DNA of 45,494 bases from Propionicimonas sp. (GCA_030158185.1 JAOATP010000162.1:1-45494); one strand, 5' to 3'. Shown: positions 8,402 to 18,105, numbered from the stretch's first letter. Numbers and translations are program-made. Notes: generated by a model not told the origin, from the letters alone.

Positions 8402-8665
8402 ATGGACGCTGACACCAAGAAGAAGATCATTGACGAGTACGCGACCGTGCCAGGCGACACGGGTTCGCCCGACGTCCAGATCGCGCTGCTCACCAAGCGC
8501 ATCTCGCACCTGACCGAACACCTCAAGGAGCACAAGGGTGACCACCACAGTCGCCGCGGCCTGCTCCTGATGGTCGGCCAGCGCCGCCGCCTGCTCAACT
8601 ACGTCATGAAGAATGACGTCGAGCACTACCGTTCGCTGATCGCTCGCCTCGGCCTGCGTCGGTGA
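8402..8665 (+). CDS. rpsO: 30S ribosomal protein S15
   Basis: S15 binds the central domain of 16S rRNA and nucleates 30S assembly. The 87-residue product has the full family pattern: [31 protein letters not shown] and [11 protein letters not shown], ending RLGLRR. The frame extends 20 codons upstream, but S15 proteins start shortly before the KKKIIDEY helix, so the ATG at 8402 is used; GAGAGGAGAG lies about 10 bases upstream. It is followed by pnp, the conserved rpsO-pnp pair. Confidence 0.97.
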   Translation: MDADTKKKIIDEYATVPGDTGSPDVQIALLTKRISHLTEHLKEHKGDHHSRRGLLLMVGQRRRLLNYVMKNDVEHYRSLIARLGLRR

Positions 8666-8677
8666 TTTCAGCTTCAT

Positions 8678-8714
8678 GACCAGCCGGTGACGGGATTCCC
8701 GTCACCGGCTGGTC
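8678..8714 (+). terminator. 17-bp hairpin between rpsO and pnp
   Basis: Perfect arms 8678-8694 and 8698-8714 (GACCAGCCGGTGACGGG and its complement) around an ATT loop. There is no T-run after it (GTGCTTACAC). In E. coli the same gap has a terminator and an RNase III site that controls pnp; position suggests a similar attenuating or processing role, but this is inference. Confidence 0.6.
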
Positions 8715-8865
8715 GTGCTTACACACCCAAGAAGAAGCCCCGACCGCGGTCTGGTTTGGTCCTCGGTAGTGACTTTCGGGCAGCCCGGTTCGCCGGCCAC
8801 CCGCGAGCCTCGATCGAAGACCGGGCACGCCGCGGTGACGGGGCGGAAAACCGAAAGGAATCCGC

Positions 8866-11073
8866 ATGGAAGGTCCTGACCTTCGTTTCACCGAAGCCGT
8901 GATTGACAACGGCACCCATGGCAAGCACGTCATCCGCTTCGAGTCCGGGCTGCTGGCAAAGCAGGCCAACGGCAGCGCTGCTGTCTACCTCGATGGCGAC
9001 ACGATGCTCCTCGCCGCAACGACCGCGGCCAAGAACCCGCGTGACGCCATCGACTTCTTCCCGCTCACCGTGGACGTGGAGGAGCGGATGTACGCCGCCG
9101 GCCGCATCCCCGGCTCGTTCTTCCGCCGCGAAGGCCGCCCGTCCGAGGGCGCCATCCTCGCTGCCCGCCTCACCGACCGTCCGCTGCGTCCCTGTTTCGT
9201 CAAGGGCCTGCGCAATGAGGTGCAGGTCGTCATCACGGTGATGGCCCTCAACCCGAACGTCCGCTACGACGTGCTGGCGATCAACGCCGGCTCCGCGTCC
9301 ACCACGCTGGCCGGCCTGCCCTTCAGCGGCCCGATCGGTGCCGTCAGGATCTCCCTCATCGGGGATGCCTGGGTCGCCTTCCCGACGGTCGAGCAGAGCG
9401 CCGGAGCCACCTTCGAGATGGCCATCGCCGGTCGCGTCATGCCTGACGGCGACGTCGCGATCATGATGGTCGAGGCCGAGTCCACCGAGGCCACCTGGGA
9501 CCTCGTCCGCTCCGGCCGGACCGCTCCGACCGAAGAGGTCGTCGCGCAGGGCATCGAGGCGTCCAAGCCCTTCATCAAGGCGCTGTGCGACGCGCAGGCC
9601 GAGCTGGCAGCGATGCTGCCGAAGGCCGTCTCGCAGTTCCCGGTGTTCCTCGACTACCAGCCCGACGTGTTCGACGCTGTTGCCGAGGCCGGCACCGATC
9701 GCCTGAAGTCGGTCATGAGCATCTCCGGCAAGGCAGAGCGTGAGACCACCACCGAGTCCCTCCTCGCCGACCTGAAGGCCGAGCTCGACTCGCGCTTCCC
9801 GGGACGCGACAAGGAGATCACCGGTGCGTTCCGCGCGCTGACCAAGAAGGTCGTCCGTCACAAGACGATCACCGAGCACGTCCGCATCGACGGTCGTGGC
9901 GTTGCGGACATCCGCACGCTGTCCGCCGAGGTCGGCGTCCTGCCCCGCGTCCACGGCTCTGCGCTGTTCCAGCGTGGCGAGACCCAGATCCTTGGTGTCA
10001 CGACGCTGAACATGCTCGACATGGAGCAGAAGCTGGACACGCTCGACCCGCAGACGACCAAGCGGTACATGCACAACTACAACTTCCCGCCCTACTCCAC
10101 CGGTGAGACCGGTCGGGTCGGTTCGCCGAAGCGCCGCGAGATCGGCCACGGAGCGCTCGCTGAGCGCGCCCTGCTGCCGGTGCTGCCGAAGCGGGACGAG
10201 TTCCCCTACGCGATCCGCCAGGTGTCCGAGGCTCTCGGCTCCAACGGCTCGACGTCGATGGGTTCGGTGTGCGCATCGACCCTTGCCCTGCTGAACTCCG
10301 GTGTGCCGCTGAAGTCGCCGGTCGCCGGTATCGCCATGGGCCTGATGAGCGAGGACATCGACGGGGAGACCAAGTACGTCGCCCTCACCGACATCCTTGG
10401 CGCTGAGGATGCCCTCGGCGACATGGACTTCAAGGTCGCCGGCACGAAGGACTTCGTGACGGCCCTGCAGCTGGACACCAAGCTCACCGGCATTCCTGCC
10501 GAGGTGCTGGCCGGTGCACTGCTCCAGGCTCGTGACGCACGGCACACCATCCTCGAGGTGATGGCCGAGGCCATCGACATCCCCGACGAGATGAGCCCGT
10601 ACGCCCCGCGGATCATCAGCATCCGGATCCCCGTCGACAAGATCGGCGAGATCATCGGCCCGAAGGGCAAGATGATCAACCAGATCCAGGACGACACCGG
10701 CGCGAACATCTCCATCGAGGACGACGGCACGATCTACATCGGTGCGGACAACGGCGAATCGGCCGAGGCTGCCCGCGCGATCATCAACGCCATCGCCAAC
10801 CCGATGATGCCGGAGAAGGGCGAGCGCTACCTTGGCACGGTCGTGAAGATCATGCCGTTCGGTGCGTTCATCTCCCTGATGCCCGGCAAGGATGGCCTCC
10901 TGCACATCTCCAAGCTGCGTCCGCTCGCCGGCGGTGCCCGCGTGGAGAACGTTGAGGACGTCGTCAGCGTCGGCCAGAAGATCCAGGTGGAGATCTCCGA
11001 GATCGACGAGAAGGGCAAGCTGTCCCTGATCCCGGTCGTCGAGGAGAAGGAAGCGGTTCCGGCCGAAGCCTGA
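8866..11073 (+). CDS. pnp: Polyribonucleotide nucleotidyltransferase (PNPase)
   Basis: PNPase degrades RNA 3'-to-5' using phosphate and can also add tails in reverse; in actinobacteria it is a main exonuclease. The 735-residue product has two RNase PH-like domains ([18 protein letters not shown] in the first; [13 protein letters not shown] and [18 protein letters not shown] in the second), a KH domain ([16 protein letters not shown]) and an S1 domain ([17 protein letters not shown]). Start ATG with GAAAGGAA six bases upstream. It follows rpsO by 200 bases that contain a strong hairpin, and is followed by a good terminator. Confidence 0.98.
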   Translation: MEGPDLRFTEAVIDNGTHGKHVIRFESGLLAKQANGSAAVYLDGDTMLLAATTAAKNPRDAIDFFPLTVDVEERMYAAGRIPGSFFRREGRPSEGAILAARLTDRPLRPCFVKGLRNEVQVVITVMALNPNVRYDVLAINAGSASTTLAGLPFSGPIGAVRISLIGDAWVAFPTVEQSAGATFEMAIAGRVMPDGDVAIMMVEAESTEATWDLVRSGRTAPTEEVVAQGIEASKPFIKALCDAQAELAAMLPKAVSQFPVFLDYQPDVFDAVAEAGTDRLKSVMSISGKAERETTTESLLADLKAELDSRFPGRDKEITGAFRALTKKVVRHKTITEHVRIDGRGVADIRTLSAEVGVLPRVHGSALFQRGETQILGVTTLNMLDMEQKLDTLDPQTTKRYMHNYNFPPYSTGETGRVGSPKRREIGHGALAERALLPVLPKRDEFPYAIRQVSEALGSNGSTSMGSVCASTLALLNSGVPLKSPVAGIAMGLMSEDIDGETKYVALTDILGAEDALGDMDFKVAGTKDFVTALQLDTKLTGIPAEVLAGALLQARDARHTILEVMAEAIDIPDEMSPYAPRIISIRIPVDKIGEIIGPKGKMINQIQDDTGANISIEDDGTIYIGADNGESAEAARAIINAIANPMMPEKGERYLGTVVKIMPFGAFISLMPGKDGLLHISKLRPLAGGARVENVEDVVSVGQKIQVEISEIDEKGKLSLIPVVEEKEAVPAEA

Positions 11074-11089
11074 GCAATCTGATCGCCAG

Positions 11090-11122
11090 CCGGCGTCCCG
11101 CTTCGTGCGGGGCGCCGGTTTT
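11090..11122 (+). terminator. Rho-independent terminator after pnp
   Basis: Arms CCGGCGTCCCGC (11090-11101) and GCGGGGCGCCGG (11107-11118) pair over 12 bp with one G-U around TTCGT, followed by TTTT. It lies 17 bases after the pnp stop. Confidence 0.85.
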
Positions 11123-11133
11123 GCGTCTCACTC

Positions 11134-11979
<846 letters not shown>

Positions 11980-11981
11980 CC

Positions 11982-12671
11982 ATGCGCAAGGGGCTGGTCT
12001 GGACGCTCGCCATTCTGCTCGTCCTCGGCGTGGGCGGGTGGTTCGGCGACAATTGGCTTCGCGGCTACGCACAGGACCAGGCCGTGAAGGCCGCTGGTTC
12101 CTACCTCGGTGACGGCGACGCCACGGTCACGCTCGGCGGCACGCCGTTCTTCCCCTCCCTGTTCACGCGCTCGGTGCCGAGCGCCCACATCGAGGTGGCA
12201 GCACTGCCACTGGAGATCTCCGGCAAGAAGGTGAAGCTCACCGACGTCGTTGCCGACACCGGCACGGTTGCTCTCGGGACCAGCGAGGTGACCGTCGCAT
12301 CCATGACCGGTTCGGCCACCCTGAGCTACGCCGACGTGTCGACGATCGCCGAGGTGCCGATCACCTACGCCAAGGACGGACGGCTGCAGCTCAGCTACAC
12401 CAGGGACGTGTTCGGCAACCAGGTGAGCTTCGCCGTCTCAGCGCTCCCGAAGCTCGACGTGGACGAGCAGGTCGTGCGGCTCACCGATCCGAAGCTCGAC
12501 CTCAACGGCACCACCCTCGATCTGGCGTTCACGCAGGACCAGCTGGACTCGATCGTCGAGCCGATCAAGCTCACGCTCGACCACGATCTGCGCCTGACCC
12601 GGATCGTGCCGGAGGAAGGTGGGATTGCCATCGGCGTGGACGGCACCAACCTCAGGTTGCCGATCTCCTGA
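11982..12671 (+). CDS. DUF2993 (LmeA-like) protein with N-terminal membrane segment
   Basis: Resembles the DUF2993 family, whose mycobacterial member LmeA is a periplasmic lipid-binding protein involved in cell-envelope glycolipid maturation. The 229 residues begin with a positively charged MRK and a hydrophobic helix (GLVWTLAILLVLGVGGW) that is a signal peptide or anchor. The rest is beta-rich, with a FGNQVSFAVSALPKLD block and an ATVTLGGTPFFPSLFTRSVPSAHIE block typical of the family. It starts two bases after dapB and is probably cotranscribed with it. Its ligand in this organism cannot be told from sequence. Confidence 0.8.
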   Translation: MRKGLVWTLAILLVLGVGGWFGDNWLRGYAQDQAVKAAGSYLGDGDATVTLGGTPFFPSLFTRSVPSAHIEVAALPLEISGKKVKLTDVVADTGTVALGTSEVTVASMTGSATLSYADVSTIAEVPITYAKDGRLQLSYTRDVFGNQVSFAVSALPKLDVDEQVVRLTDPKLDLNGTTLDLAFTQDQLDSIVEPIKLTLDHDLRLTRIVPEEGGIAIGVDGTNLRLPIS

Positions 12672-12686
12672 GAGGGCGGGCGACCT

Positions 12687-13220
12687 TCAGCCGATCGCTG
12701 TGTGCAGCCGCACGAGCTTGAGGCTGGGGCCGCCCTCGCTGACCGCGACCTCGCTGTGGGCGCCGTCGGCAGCCCACCCCGCGCCGGTGAGGAAGCCCCG
12801 CAGGACGTCGTCTGTCGCGCGCACCCACCAGGTGGCGCGGACGAATGCGTCAGCCTTCAGCGTGTCGACGCAGGCGTTCAGCAGCCGTGAGCCGTGGCCC
12901 CTTCGCTGGGCCTGCGGGTCGACGACGAACTCGGCGACGACGGCGTCCTCGCCGGCCTCCGCATCCGGGTCATCCGACGGCCCGACCGCTGCGAAGCCCA
13001 CGACACGCTCGTCCCCGACGGCGACAAGCACGCGGAACTGCGCGAGCGGGGGACGCAGGATGGCCAGCTCCCAGCGCTCGGTCATGCTGGCGAGGTCGAC
13101 GCTCGCGAGTACCTCTTCAGCCACGTCGGCGGGCATGGTCTGCGTCCAGCCCCTGCGTTGCAGGGCAGCGATGCTCGCGGCCTCTGCTGGCAGCGCAAGG
13201 CGGACGGAATCGGCGATCAC
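12687..13220 (-). CDS. GNAT-family N-acetyltransferase
   Basis: Stand-alone GNAT of 177 residues. Motif A is visible as AEFVVDPQAQRRGHGSRLLNACV (V-x-P...R-R-G-x-G), preceded by a DERVVGFAAVGP strand. The C-terminal GFLTGAGWAADGAHSEV corresponds to the usual substrate-side region. Substrate unknown. The GTG start at 13220 is supported by a TACAGT box exactly six bases upstream (13227-13232, minus strand), a leaderless arrangement. Its 3' end is 15 bases from that of the convergent DUF2993 gene. Confidence 0.85.
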   Translation of the reverse strand: MIADSVRLALPAEAASIAALQRRGWTQTMPADVAEEVLASVDLASMTERWELAILRPPLAQFRVLVAVGDERVVGFAAVGPSDDPDAEAGEDAVVAEFVVDPQAQRRGHGSRLLNACVDTLKADAFVRATWWVRATDDVLRGFLTGAGWAADGAHSEVAVSEGGPSLKLVRLHTAIG

Positions 13221-13226
13221 CGCGCC

Positions 13227-13232
13227 ACTGTA
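13227..13232 (-). promoter_or_regulatory. -10 box, leaderless promoter of GNAT gene
   Basis: TACAGT on the minus strand, then six bases, then GTG. The same hexamer and spacing precede ftsY. Confidence 0.5.
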
Positions 13233-13277
13233 CCCACAGCGGGACAGTCACTGGACGGGGACGGACGCCACTACCGG

Positions 13278-13283
13278 TAGGTT
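13278..13283 (+). promoter_or_regulatory. -10 box, leaderless promoter of RNase J gene
   Basis: TAGGTT, then GGGCGC, then the GTG start at 13290. There is no ribosome-binding sequence. A TGGACG element at 13252-13257 is the only weak -35 candidate, at a 20-base spacing. Confidence 0.5.
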
Positions 13284-13289
13284 GGGCGC

Positions 13290-14972
13290 GTGCGAGAAAG
13301 CCTGAAGACCCCACCGGCTCTGGCCAGGGACACGCTGCGGATCACTCCGCTGGGCGGCCTTGGAGACGTCGGACGCAATATGACCTCCTTCGAAGTCAAC
13401 AACGACCTGCTGTTCGTCGACTGCGGGGTGCTGTTCCCCTCCGACGACCAACCCGGTGTTGACCTGATCCTTCCCGGCCTCCACCTGGTGGAGGACCGGC
13501 TCAACGAGGTGAAGGCCCTCGTGCTCACCCACGGGCACGAGGACCACATCGGGGCCGTGCCCTACCTTCTGCGCCGGCGCAGCAACATCCCCGTCTTCGG
13601 CTCGCGGCTGACGCTGGCCTTCGTCCGCGAGAAGCTGCGCGAACACCGCATCCGCGACGTCGACTTCCGCGAGGTCAAAGAGGGTGACCGGGTCACCGTC
13701 GGTGAGTTCGACCTCGAGTTCCTCGCGGTCAACCACTCGATTCCCGACGCCCTCGCCGTCATCATGCGCACGCCCGGCGGCACCGTCCTGCACACCGGCG
13801 ACTTCAAGATGGACCAGCTGCCACTGGACGGCCGGCTCACCGACCTCAACGGCTTCGCCCGCCTCGGCGATGAGGGCGTCGACCTGTTCATGGTCGACTC
13901 CACCAACGCGGAGAGCCCCGGCTTCACCGCTCACGAGCGCGACATCGAACCGGCCCTGGAGCGGGTCTTCGCCAACGCCAAGCAGAAGCTGATCGTCGCC
14001 TGCTTCGCCTCACACGTGCACCGCGTGCAGCAGGTCATGGACGCAGCCGTCCGGCACAAGCGCAAGGTGGTCTACGTCGGACGATCGATGGTGCGCAACA
14101 TGGGCGTGGCAAGGGAGCTCGGTTTCCTGCGTGTGCCCGAGAACACCCTGATCGACCTCAAGCAGATCGACAACTACCGCGACGACGAGGTGCTGATCAT
14201 CTCCACCGGTTCGCAGGGCGAGCCGCTGAGCGCTCTGTCGCGGATCTCCAACCACGAGCACCCGGTGGTCACCGCCGGCCCCGGCGACGTCGTCCTCTTG
14301 GCGTCCTCGCTGATCCCCGGCAACGAGAACTCGGTCTACCGGGTGATCAACGGACTGGCCCGCAACGGCGTCAACGTCGTGCACAAGGCCAATGCGATGG
14401 TGCACGTCTCCGGGCACGCGAGCGCCGGCGAGCTTCTCTACTGCTACAACCTGCTGAAGCCGAGGAACGTCCTGCCCATCCACGGCGAGATCCGCCACCT
14501 GATCGCCAACGCCAAGCTGGCCGTCGCCACAGGGGTGCCGGAGAAGCGCGCCCTCGTCGTCGAGGACGGCGCGGTGATCGACCTGGCCAAGGGCAAGGCC
14601 AAGGTGGTCGGCCAGCTCGAGTGCGGCTACATCTTCGTCGACGGGCTCACCGAGGGCGAGATCGGCGACACGGAGCTCACCGACCGCAAGATCCTCGGCG
14701 AGGAGGGTTTCATCTCCGTCGTCGCCGTGGTGAACCTGCACTCCGGCAAGCTGGTCAGCGGTCCCGACATCCACGCCCGCGGCTTCGCAGACGATGACAC
14801 CGTGTTCGATGTCGTCCGGCCGGAACTCGTTGCCGTGATCGAGAAGGCACTGGCCGACGGGGTGGAGGACACCTTCCAGCTGCAGCAGCAGGTGCGCCGC
14901 ACGCTGGGACGCTGGGTGAGCAACAACTTCCGCCGCCGTCCGATGATCCTGCCGATCGTCGTCGCCACCTGA
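13290..14972 (+). CDS. rnj: Ribonuclease J
   Basis: RNase J is a metallo-beta-lactamase/beta-CASP nuclease with endonuclease and 5'-to-3' exonuclease activity in mRNA decay and rRNA maturation. The 560-residue product has the metal-binding motif LTHGHEDHIGA at about residues 77-87, AVNHSIPDALAV, the HTGDFKMD motif, the beta-CASP region (STGSQGEPLSALSRI) and HVSGHASAGEL, then the RNase J C-terminal domain. The GTG start has no ribosome-binding sequence but a TAGGTT box six bases upstream. With PNPase and RNase III it completes a set of three ribonucleases in this window. Confidence 0.96.
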   Translation: MRESLKTPPALARDTLRITPLGGLGDVGRNMTSFEVNNDLLFVDCGVLFPSDDQPGVDLILPGLHLVEDRLNEVKALVLTHGHEDHIGAVPYLLRRRSNIPVFGSRLTLAFVREKLREHRIRDVDFREVKEGDRVTVGEFDLEFLAVNHSIPDALAVIMRTPGGTVLHTGDFKMDQLPLDGRLTDLNGFARLGDEGVDLFMVDSTNAESPGFTAHERDIEPALERVFANAKQKLIVACFASHVHRVQQVMDAAVRHKRKVVYVGRSMVRNMGVARELGFLRVPENTLIDLKQIDNYRDDEVLIISTGSQGEPLSALSRISNHEHPVVTAGPGDVVLLASSLIPGNENSVYRVINGLARNGVNVVHKANAMVHVSGHASAGELLYCYNLLKPRNVLPIHGEIRHLIANAKLAVATGVPEKRALVVEDGAVIDLAKGKAKVVGQLECGYIFVDGLTEGEIGDTELTDRKILGEEGFISVVAVVNLHSGKLVSGPDIHARGFADDDTVFDVVRPELVAVIEKALADGVEDTFQLQQQVRRTLGRWVSNNFRRRPMILPIVVAT

Positions 14973-14975
14973 CGA

Positions 14976-15006
14976 TTGGCGGGCGTGGCTTCGATTCGGG
15001 TATCGT
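14976..15006 (+). promoter_or_regulatory. Possible rpmB promoter
   Basis: TTGGCG (14976-14981) and TATCGT (15001-15006) at a 19-base spacing, in the 112-base gap before rpmB. Spacing is longer than ideal. Confidence 0.3.
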
Positions 15007-15084
15007 AGGCAGGTCCCCGATCGGGGGCCGATCTTTTCCGGGCGCTCTGATGTGCCTGATCTTGAGACAACAAGGAGTACTCCA

Positions 15085-15270
15085 GTGGCTGCCGTCTGTG
15101 ACATCTGCGCCAAGGGTCCGGGTTTCGGGCACAACGTGCCCTGGTCGAAGAAGAAGACCAATCGTCGCTGGAACCCGAACATCCAGCGCGTGCGCGCTGT
15201 CGTCGAGGGCACCCACAAGCGCCTCAACGTGTGCACCTCCTGCATGAAGGCCGGTCGCGTCACCCGCTGA
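15085..15270 (+). CDS. rpmB: 50S ribosomal protein L28 (zinc-ribbon form)
   Basis: L28 is a small protein of the large ribosomal subunit. The 61-residue product has the family signature KGPGFGHNVPWSKKKTNRRWNPNIQ in the N-terminal half. Cysteines at residues 5, 8, 50 and 53 form two CxxC pairs, so this is the zinc-binding form. The GTG at 15085 has AAGGAG seven bases upstream; the open frame further upstream is not conserved in the family. A hairpin terminator follows. Confidence 0.97.
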   Translation: MAAVCDICAKGPGFGHNVPWSKKKTNRRWNPNIQRVRAVVEGTHKRLNVCTSCMKAGRVTR

Positions 15271-15286
15271 CCCCATCGCTGTTGCA

Positions 15287-15314
15287 AGAGACCCGCTCTC
15301 GAGCGGGTCTCTTC
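15287..15314 (+). terminator. Terminator hairpin after rpmB
   Basis: AGAGACCCGCT (15287-15297) pairs perfectly with AGCGGGTCTCT (15302-15312) around CTCG; only a short T/C tail follows. It lies 16 bases after the rpmB stop. Confidence 0.75.
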
Positions 15315-15346
15315 GCATGTCCGGATCCCTGTGCCAACATGCTCGT

Positions 15347-15745
15347 GTGAGTGAACGCGCCGACTCCGACGACTTCCTTGGCTGGGCGCCCGACATCGGG
15401 TTCTGGGATGCCCCCACGGAGGCCTCGGTCAGCGTTCCGACGTTGCGGCCGGTCGTTCCTCCTCCGGCATCACAGCCTGCACCCGTGCCCCGCTCGGCTC
15501 CCGCCCGACCTCCCGCCCGGGCGGCTCCGACGGCGTCCCCCCACCCGCAGGGGGCCAGCCGCCTGCTCGCGTCGAAGCTGCGCGTGCCCGTCCTCGTTGC
15601 GGCAGCGGTGATGCTGGTGTTCACCTTCTTCACTGCCCTGACCATGGCCTCTTCGGGCCCCGGGTCCTCGCCCGTCATGCTGGGGGTCTTCGGCGTCCTG
15701 ACGGCGCTGCTGGGCAGGGTCGCCTGGGGGCTCCGCGGCCGCTAG
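15347..15745 (+). CDS. Small Pro/Ala-rich membrane protein, function unknown
   Basis: Unrecognised 132-residue protein. A short acidic N terminus (SERADSDDFLGWAPDIGFW) is followed by a Pro/Ala-rich linker of about 50 residues and two hydrophobic helices (VPVLVAAAVMLVFTFFTAL and VMLGVFGVLTALLGRVAWGL), suggesting a two-helix membrane protein with a cytosolic tail. The GTG at 15347 is preferred over the GTG 30 bases upstream because CAACAT lies exactly six bases before it, but this choice is weak. Many actinobacteria carry a DAK2-domain gene between rpmB and recG; it is absent here and this gene takes the place. Confidence 0.7.
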   Translation: MSERADSDDFLGWAPDIGFWDAPTEASVSVPTLRPVVPPPASQPAPVPRSAPARPPARAAPTASPHPQGASRLLASKLRVPVLVAAAVMLVFTFFTALTMASSGPGSSPVMLGVFGVLTALLGRVAWGLRGR

Positions 15746-15791
15746 TGCCTGACCGGCCCGTGTCGGCGGCCATGATGTCGGTGTCTGCGCA

Positions 15792-15797
15792 TAGGCT
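15792..15797 (+). promoter_or_regulatory. -10 box before recG
   Basis: TAGGCT, eight bases before the recG GTG; no ribosome-binding sequence in between, so the transcript is leaderless or nearly so. Confidence 0.45.
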
Positions 15798-15805
15798 CAG
15801 GCAGC

Positions 15806-18022
15806 GTGGAGCAGGGTTTGAGCGGATGGCGCACGGCGATGTACGCCGAGCTGGCAGCACCGCTGGGCCAGGTGCTGGGGGACCGCACGGCCAAGGAGTT
15901 CGCGACGCTGCGCATCGAGACCGTCGGTGACCTCCTGCGGTTCATCCCCCGCCGCTATCTCTCCGGTACCGAGCTGACCGACCTCGGCACCCTTGTCGAG
16001 GGCGAGCACGTCGCAGTGATCGCCAAGGTGGCAAGGATCTCGCGGTTCGAGGGCCGCAATTCCCCCGGGCGGCGCGAGACGCGTCCGGGCAGGCTCGAGG
16101 TCCTGCTCAGCGACGGCAACGGTCGGCTGACTGCCACCTTCTTCGGCAAGGCGCATCTGCTCGGCTGGTGGGAACGCCAGCTCGGCGAGGGCGTTGCCGG
16201 CGTGTTCATCGGCAAGGTCGGCAGCTTCCGTGACCAGCTCCAGATGAGCCACCCCGTCTTCGCGATGCTCGACGCCGGGGGACGCATCGTCGCCACCTCC
16301 GAGGAGAAGGAGCGCATCGCCGCCCTCGCCACCGGGGGTCTCGTCGGCATGTACCCGGCCACGGCCAAGCTTCCGACGTGGAAAGTGGCCGAGTGTGCCC
16401 GCCTCGCCCTTTCGGCGCTGTCAGCCGTCGAGGACCCCTTGCCCGACTGGCTCAGGGAGAGCGCCGGCGTCCTGCGCCTCGCCGACGCCTTCGCAGCTGT
16501 CCACCATCCGTTGAGCCTCGCCGAGGCTGCGCGGGGTGCCGACCGGCTGCGCTTCGACGAGGCCCTCGCCACCCAGTTGACCATGGCCTACCGGCGCGCG
16601 GACGCCGCCAGCCACACCGCCAAGCCCCGCAGCGCGCTCCCTGACGGCCTCCTGACGGCCTTCGACGCCCGCCTGCCGTTCCAGCTCACCGAAGGGCAGA
16701 CCGAGGTCAGTGCGGCGATCCTCGACGACCTGGCCCTCGCACGACCCATGCAGCGGCTACTGCAGGGCGAGGTGGGCTCGGGCAAGACCGTCGTCGCGCT
16801 GCGGGCGATGCTCGCCGTCGTCGACGCCGGCGGCCAGGCTGCCCTGCTCGCCCCCACGGAAGTGCTGGCCCACCAGCACTTCCAGACCATCAAGGCGCTC
16901 CTCGGCGACCTCGGCGGTGGCCGCATGCTCGGCACGCCGGATGTGGCCACCGACGTCGTGCTGCTGACCGGCTCCCTGCCCGCCGGCACCAAGAGGTCGG
17001 CCCTGCTGCGCGCTGCCAGCGGCGAGGCAGGCATCGTGATCGGCACGCACGCTTTGCTCGCCGACCGTGTCCAGTTCGCCGACCTCGGCCTCATCGTCGT
17101 CGACGAGCAGCACCGCTTCGGCGTCGAGCAACGGGCCGTGCTCGCGGACAAGGCCAGCAGCCGTCCGCACGTGCTCGTCCTCACAGCCACCCCGATCCCG
17201 CGGTCGGTGGCGATGACGATCTTCGGCGACCTGGACGTCTCCACCCTGGCTGAGCTGCCCGCCGGACGCGCGGACGTCTCCACCGTCGTCGTCGACGCCG
17301 CCAGCCGCCCCGCCTGGGTGGACCGGGCCTGGGGGAGGGTGCGCGAAGAGGTCGCCACCGGCCGGCAGGTGTTCGTCGTCTGCCCACGGATCGGTGGCCG
17401 CGGCGACGGTGGCGAGGGCAAGGGTGTCGTGGAGCTCGCGGAGGAGCTCCGCTCCGGGCCGCTGGCAGACGTCCGCCTCGGCGTCCTGCACGGGCAGCTC
17501 CCCAGCGACACCAAGGACCAGGTGATGGCCGACTTCGCAGCCGGCGACCTCGACGTCCTGGTCGCGACCACCGTGATCGAGGTCGGCGTCGACGTGCCCA
17601 ACGCCTCGATGATGGTGGTCTGGGACGCCGACCGCTTCGGCATCTCGCAGCTGCACCAGCTGCGCGGACGGATCGGGCGCGGCGGCCACCCCGGCGTCTG
17701 CCTGCTGATCAGCAGCGTCCCTGCGGGCGAGCCCGCCCGCGACCGGCTCGACGCCGTCGCCTCCACGCGGGACGGCTTCCTGCTCGCAGAGCTCGACCTC
17801 GAGCAGCGCAGGGAGGGTGACGTGCTGGGGGCCAGCCAGGCAGGTAGCCGTTCCAGCCTGCGGCTGCTGCGGGTGCTGGAGCACGCCGACCTGATCGCAC
17901 AGGCGAGGGAGCTTGCCGCGACCTGCGTTGCCCGCGACCCCGGCATGACCACGCCCGGCTTCGCCGACGCCGTCCGGGCAACGGAGCTGCTCGCCTCCGG
18001 CGACTGGCTCGAACGCAACTGA
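15806..18022 (+). CDS. recG: ATP-dependent DNA helicase RecG
   Basis: RecG is a branch-migrating helicase that remodels stalled forks and Holliday junctions. The 738-residue product begins with the wedge/OB region (TVGDLLRFIPRRYLS, then EGEHVAVIAKVARI), followed by the helicase core: Walker A QGEVGSGKTVVALRAML, motif II VVDEQHRFGVEQR, motif III LTATPIPRSVAMT, and motif VI QLHQLRGRIGRGGHPG. The end has the family SRSSLRLLRVLEHADLI region. Length is typical. The GTG at 15806 fits the TAGGCT box eight bases upstream. Palindrome B separates it from rsmD. Confidence 0.97.
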   Translation: MEQGLSGWRTAMYAELAAPLGQVLGDRTAKEFATLRIETVGDLLRFIPRRYLSGTELTDLGTLVEGEHVAVIAKVARISRFEGRNSPGRRETRPGRLEVLLSDGNGRLTATFFGKAHLLGWWERQLGEGVAGVFIGKVGSFRDQLQMSHPVFAMLDAGGRIVATSEEKERIAALATGGLVGMYPATAKLPTWKVAECARLALSALSAVEDPLPDWLRESAGVLRLADAFAAVHHPLSLAEAARGADRLRFDEALATQLTMAYRRADAASHTAKPRSALPDGLLTAFDARLPFQLTEGQTEVSAAILDDLALARPMQRLLQGEVGSGKTVVALRAMLAVVDAGGQAALLAPTEVLAHQHFQTIKALLGDLGGGRMLGTPDVATDVVLLTGSLPAGTKRSALLRAASGEAGIVIGTHALLADRVQFADLGLIVVDEQHRFGVEQRAVLADKASSRPHVLVLTATPIPRSVAMTIFGDLDVSTLAELPAGRADVSTVVVDAASRPAWVDRAWGRVREEVATGRQVFVVCPRIGGRGDGGEGKGVVELAEELRSGPLADVRLGVLHGQLPSDTKDQVMADFAAGDLDVLVATTVIEVGVDVPNASMMVVWDADRFGISQLHQLRGRIGRGGHPGVCLLISSVPAGEPARDRLDAVASTRDGFLLAELDLEQRREGDVLGASQAGSRSSLRLLRVLEHADLIAQARELAATCVARDPGMTTPGFADAVRATELLASGDWLERN

Positions 18023-18030
18023 CGCCCCCT

Positions 18031-18090
18031 CCCGAGTTGTCAGAATCTGGTGCGGCTCTGGGCGAAGGAGATTCTGACAAGTCGGGGAGG
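18031..18090. repeat. Palindromic element, family B, full copy
   Basis: Core arms TTGTCAGAATCT (18037-18048) and AGATTCTGACAA (18069-18080) are perfect 12-bp complements; outer flanks CCTCCCGAG and GTCGGGGAGG extend the symmetry imperfectly. The 20-base loop is GC-rich. It lies between the recG stop and the rsmD promoter. The right half (17 bases, 18074-18090) recurs exactly at 32542-32558. Confidence 0.75.
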
Positions 18091-18099
18091 TGGAGACAC

Positions 18100-18105
18100 T
18101 AACCT
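18100..18105 (+). promoter_or_regulatory. -10 box, leaderless promoter of rsmD
   Basis: TAACCT, then GACCCG, then the GTG at 18112. It lies just after palindrome B. Confidence 0.5.

Noticed and set aside
8719-10905. Open frame of 728 codons on the minus strand
   Set aside because: Lies entirely antisense to pnp; long antisense frames are expected in GC-rich genes and its translation is low-complexity with no family motif.
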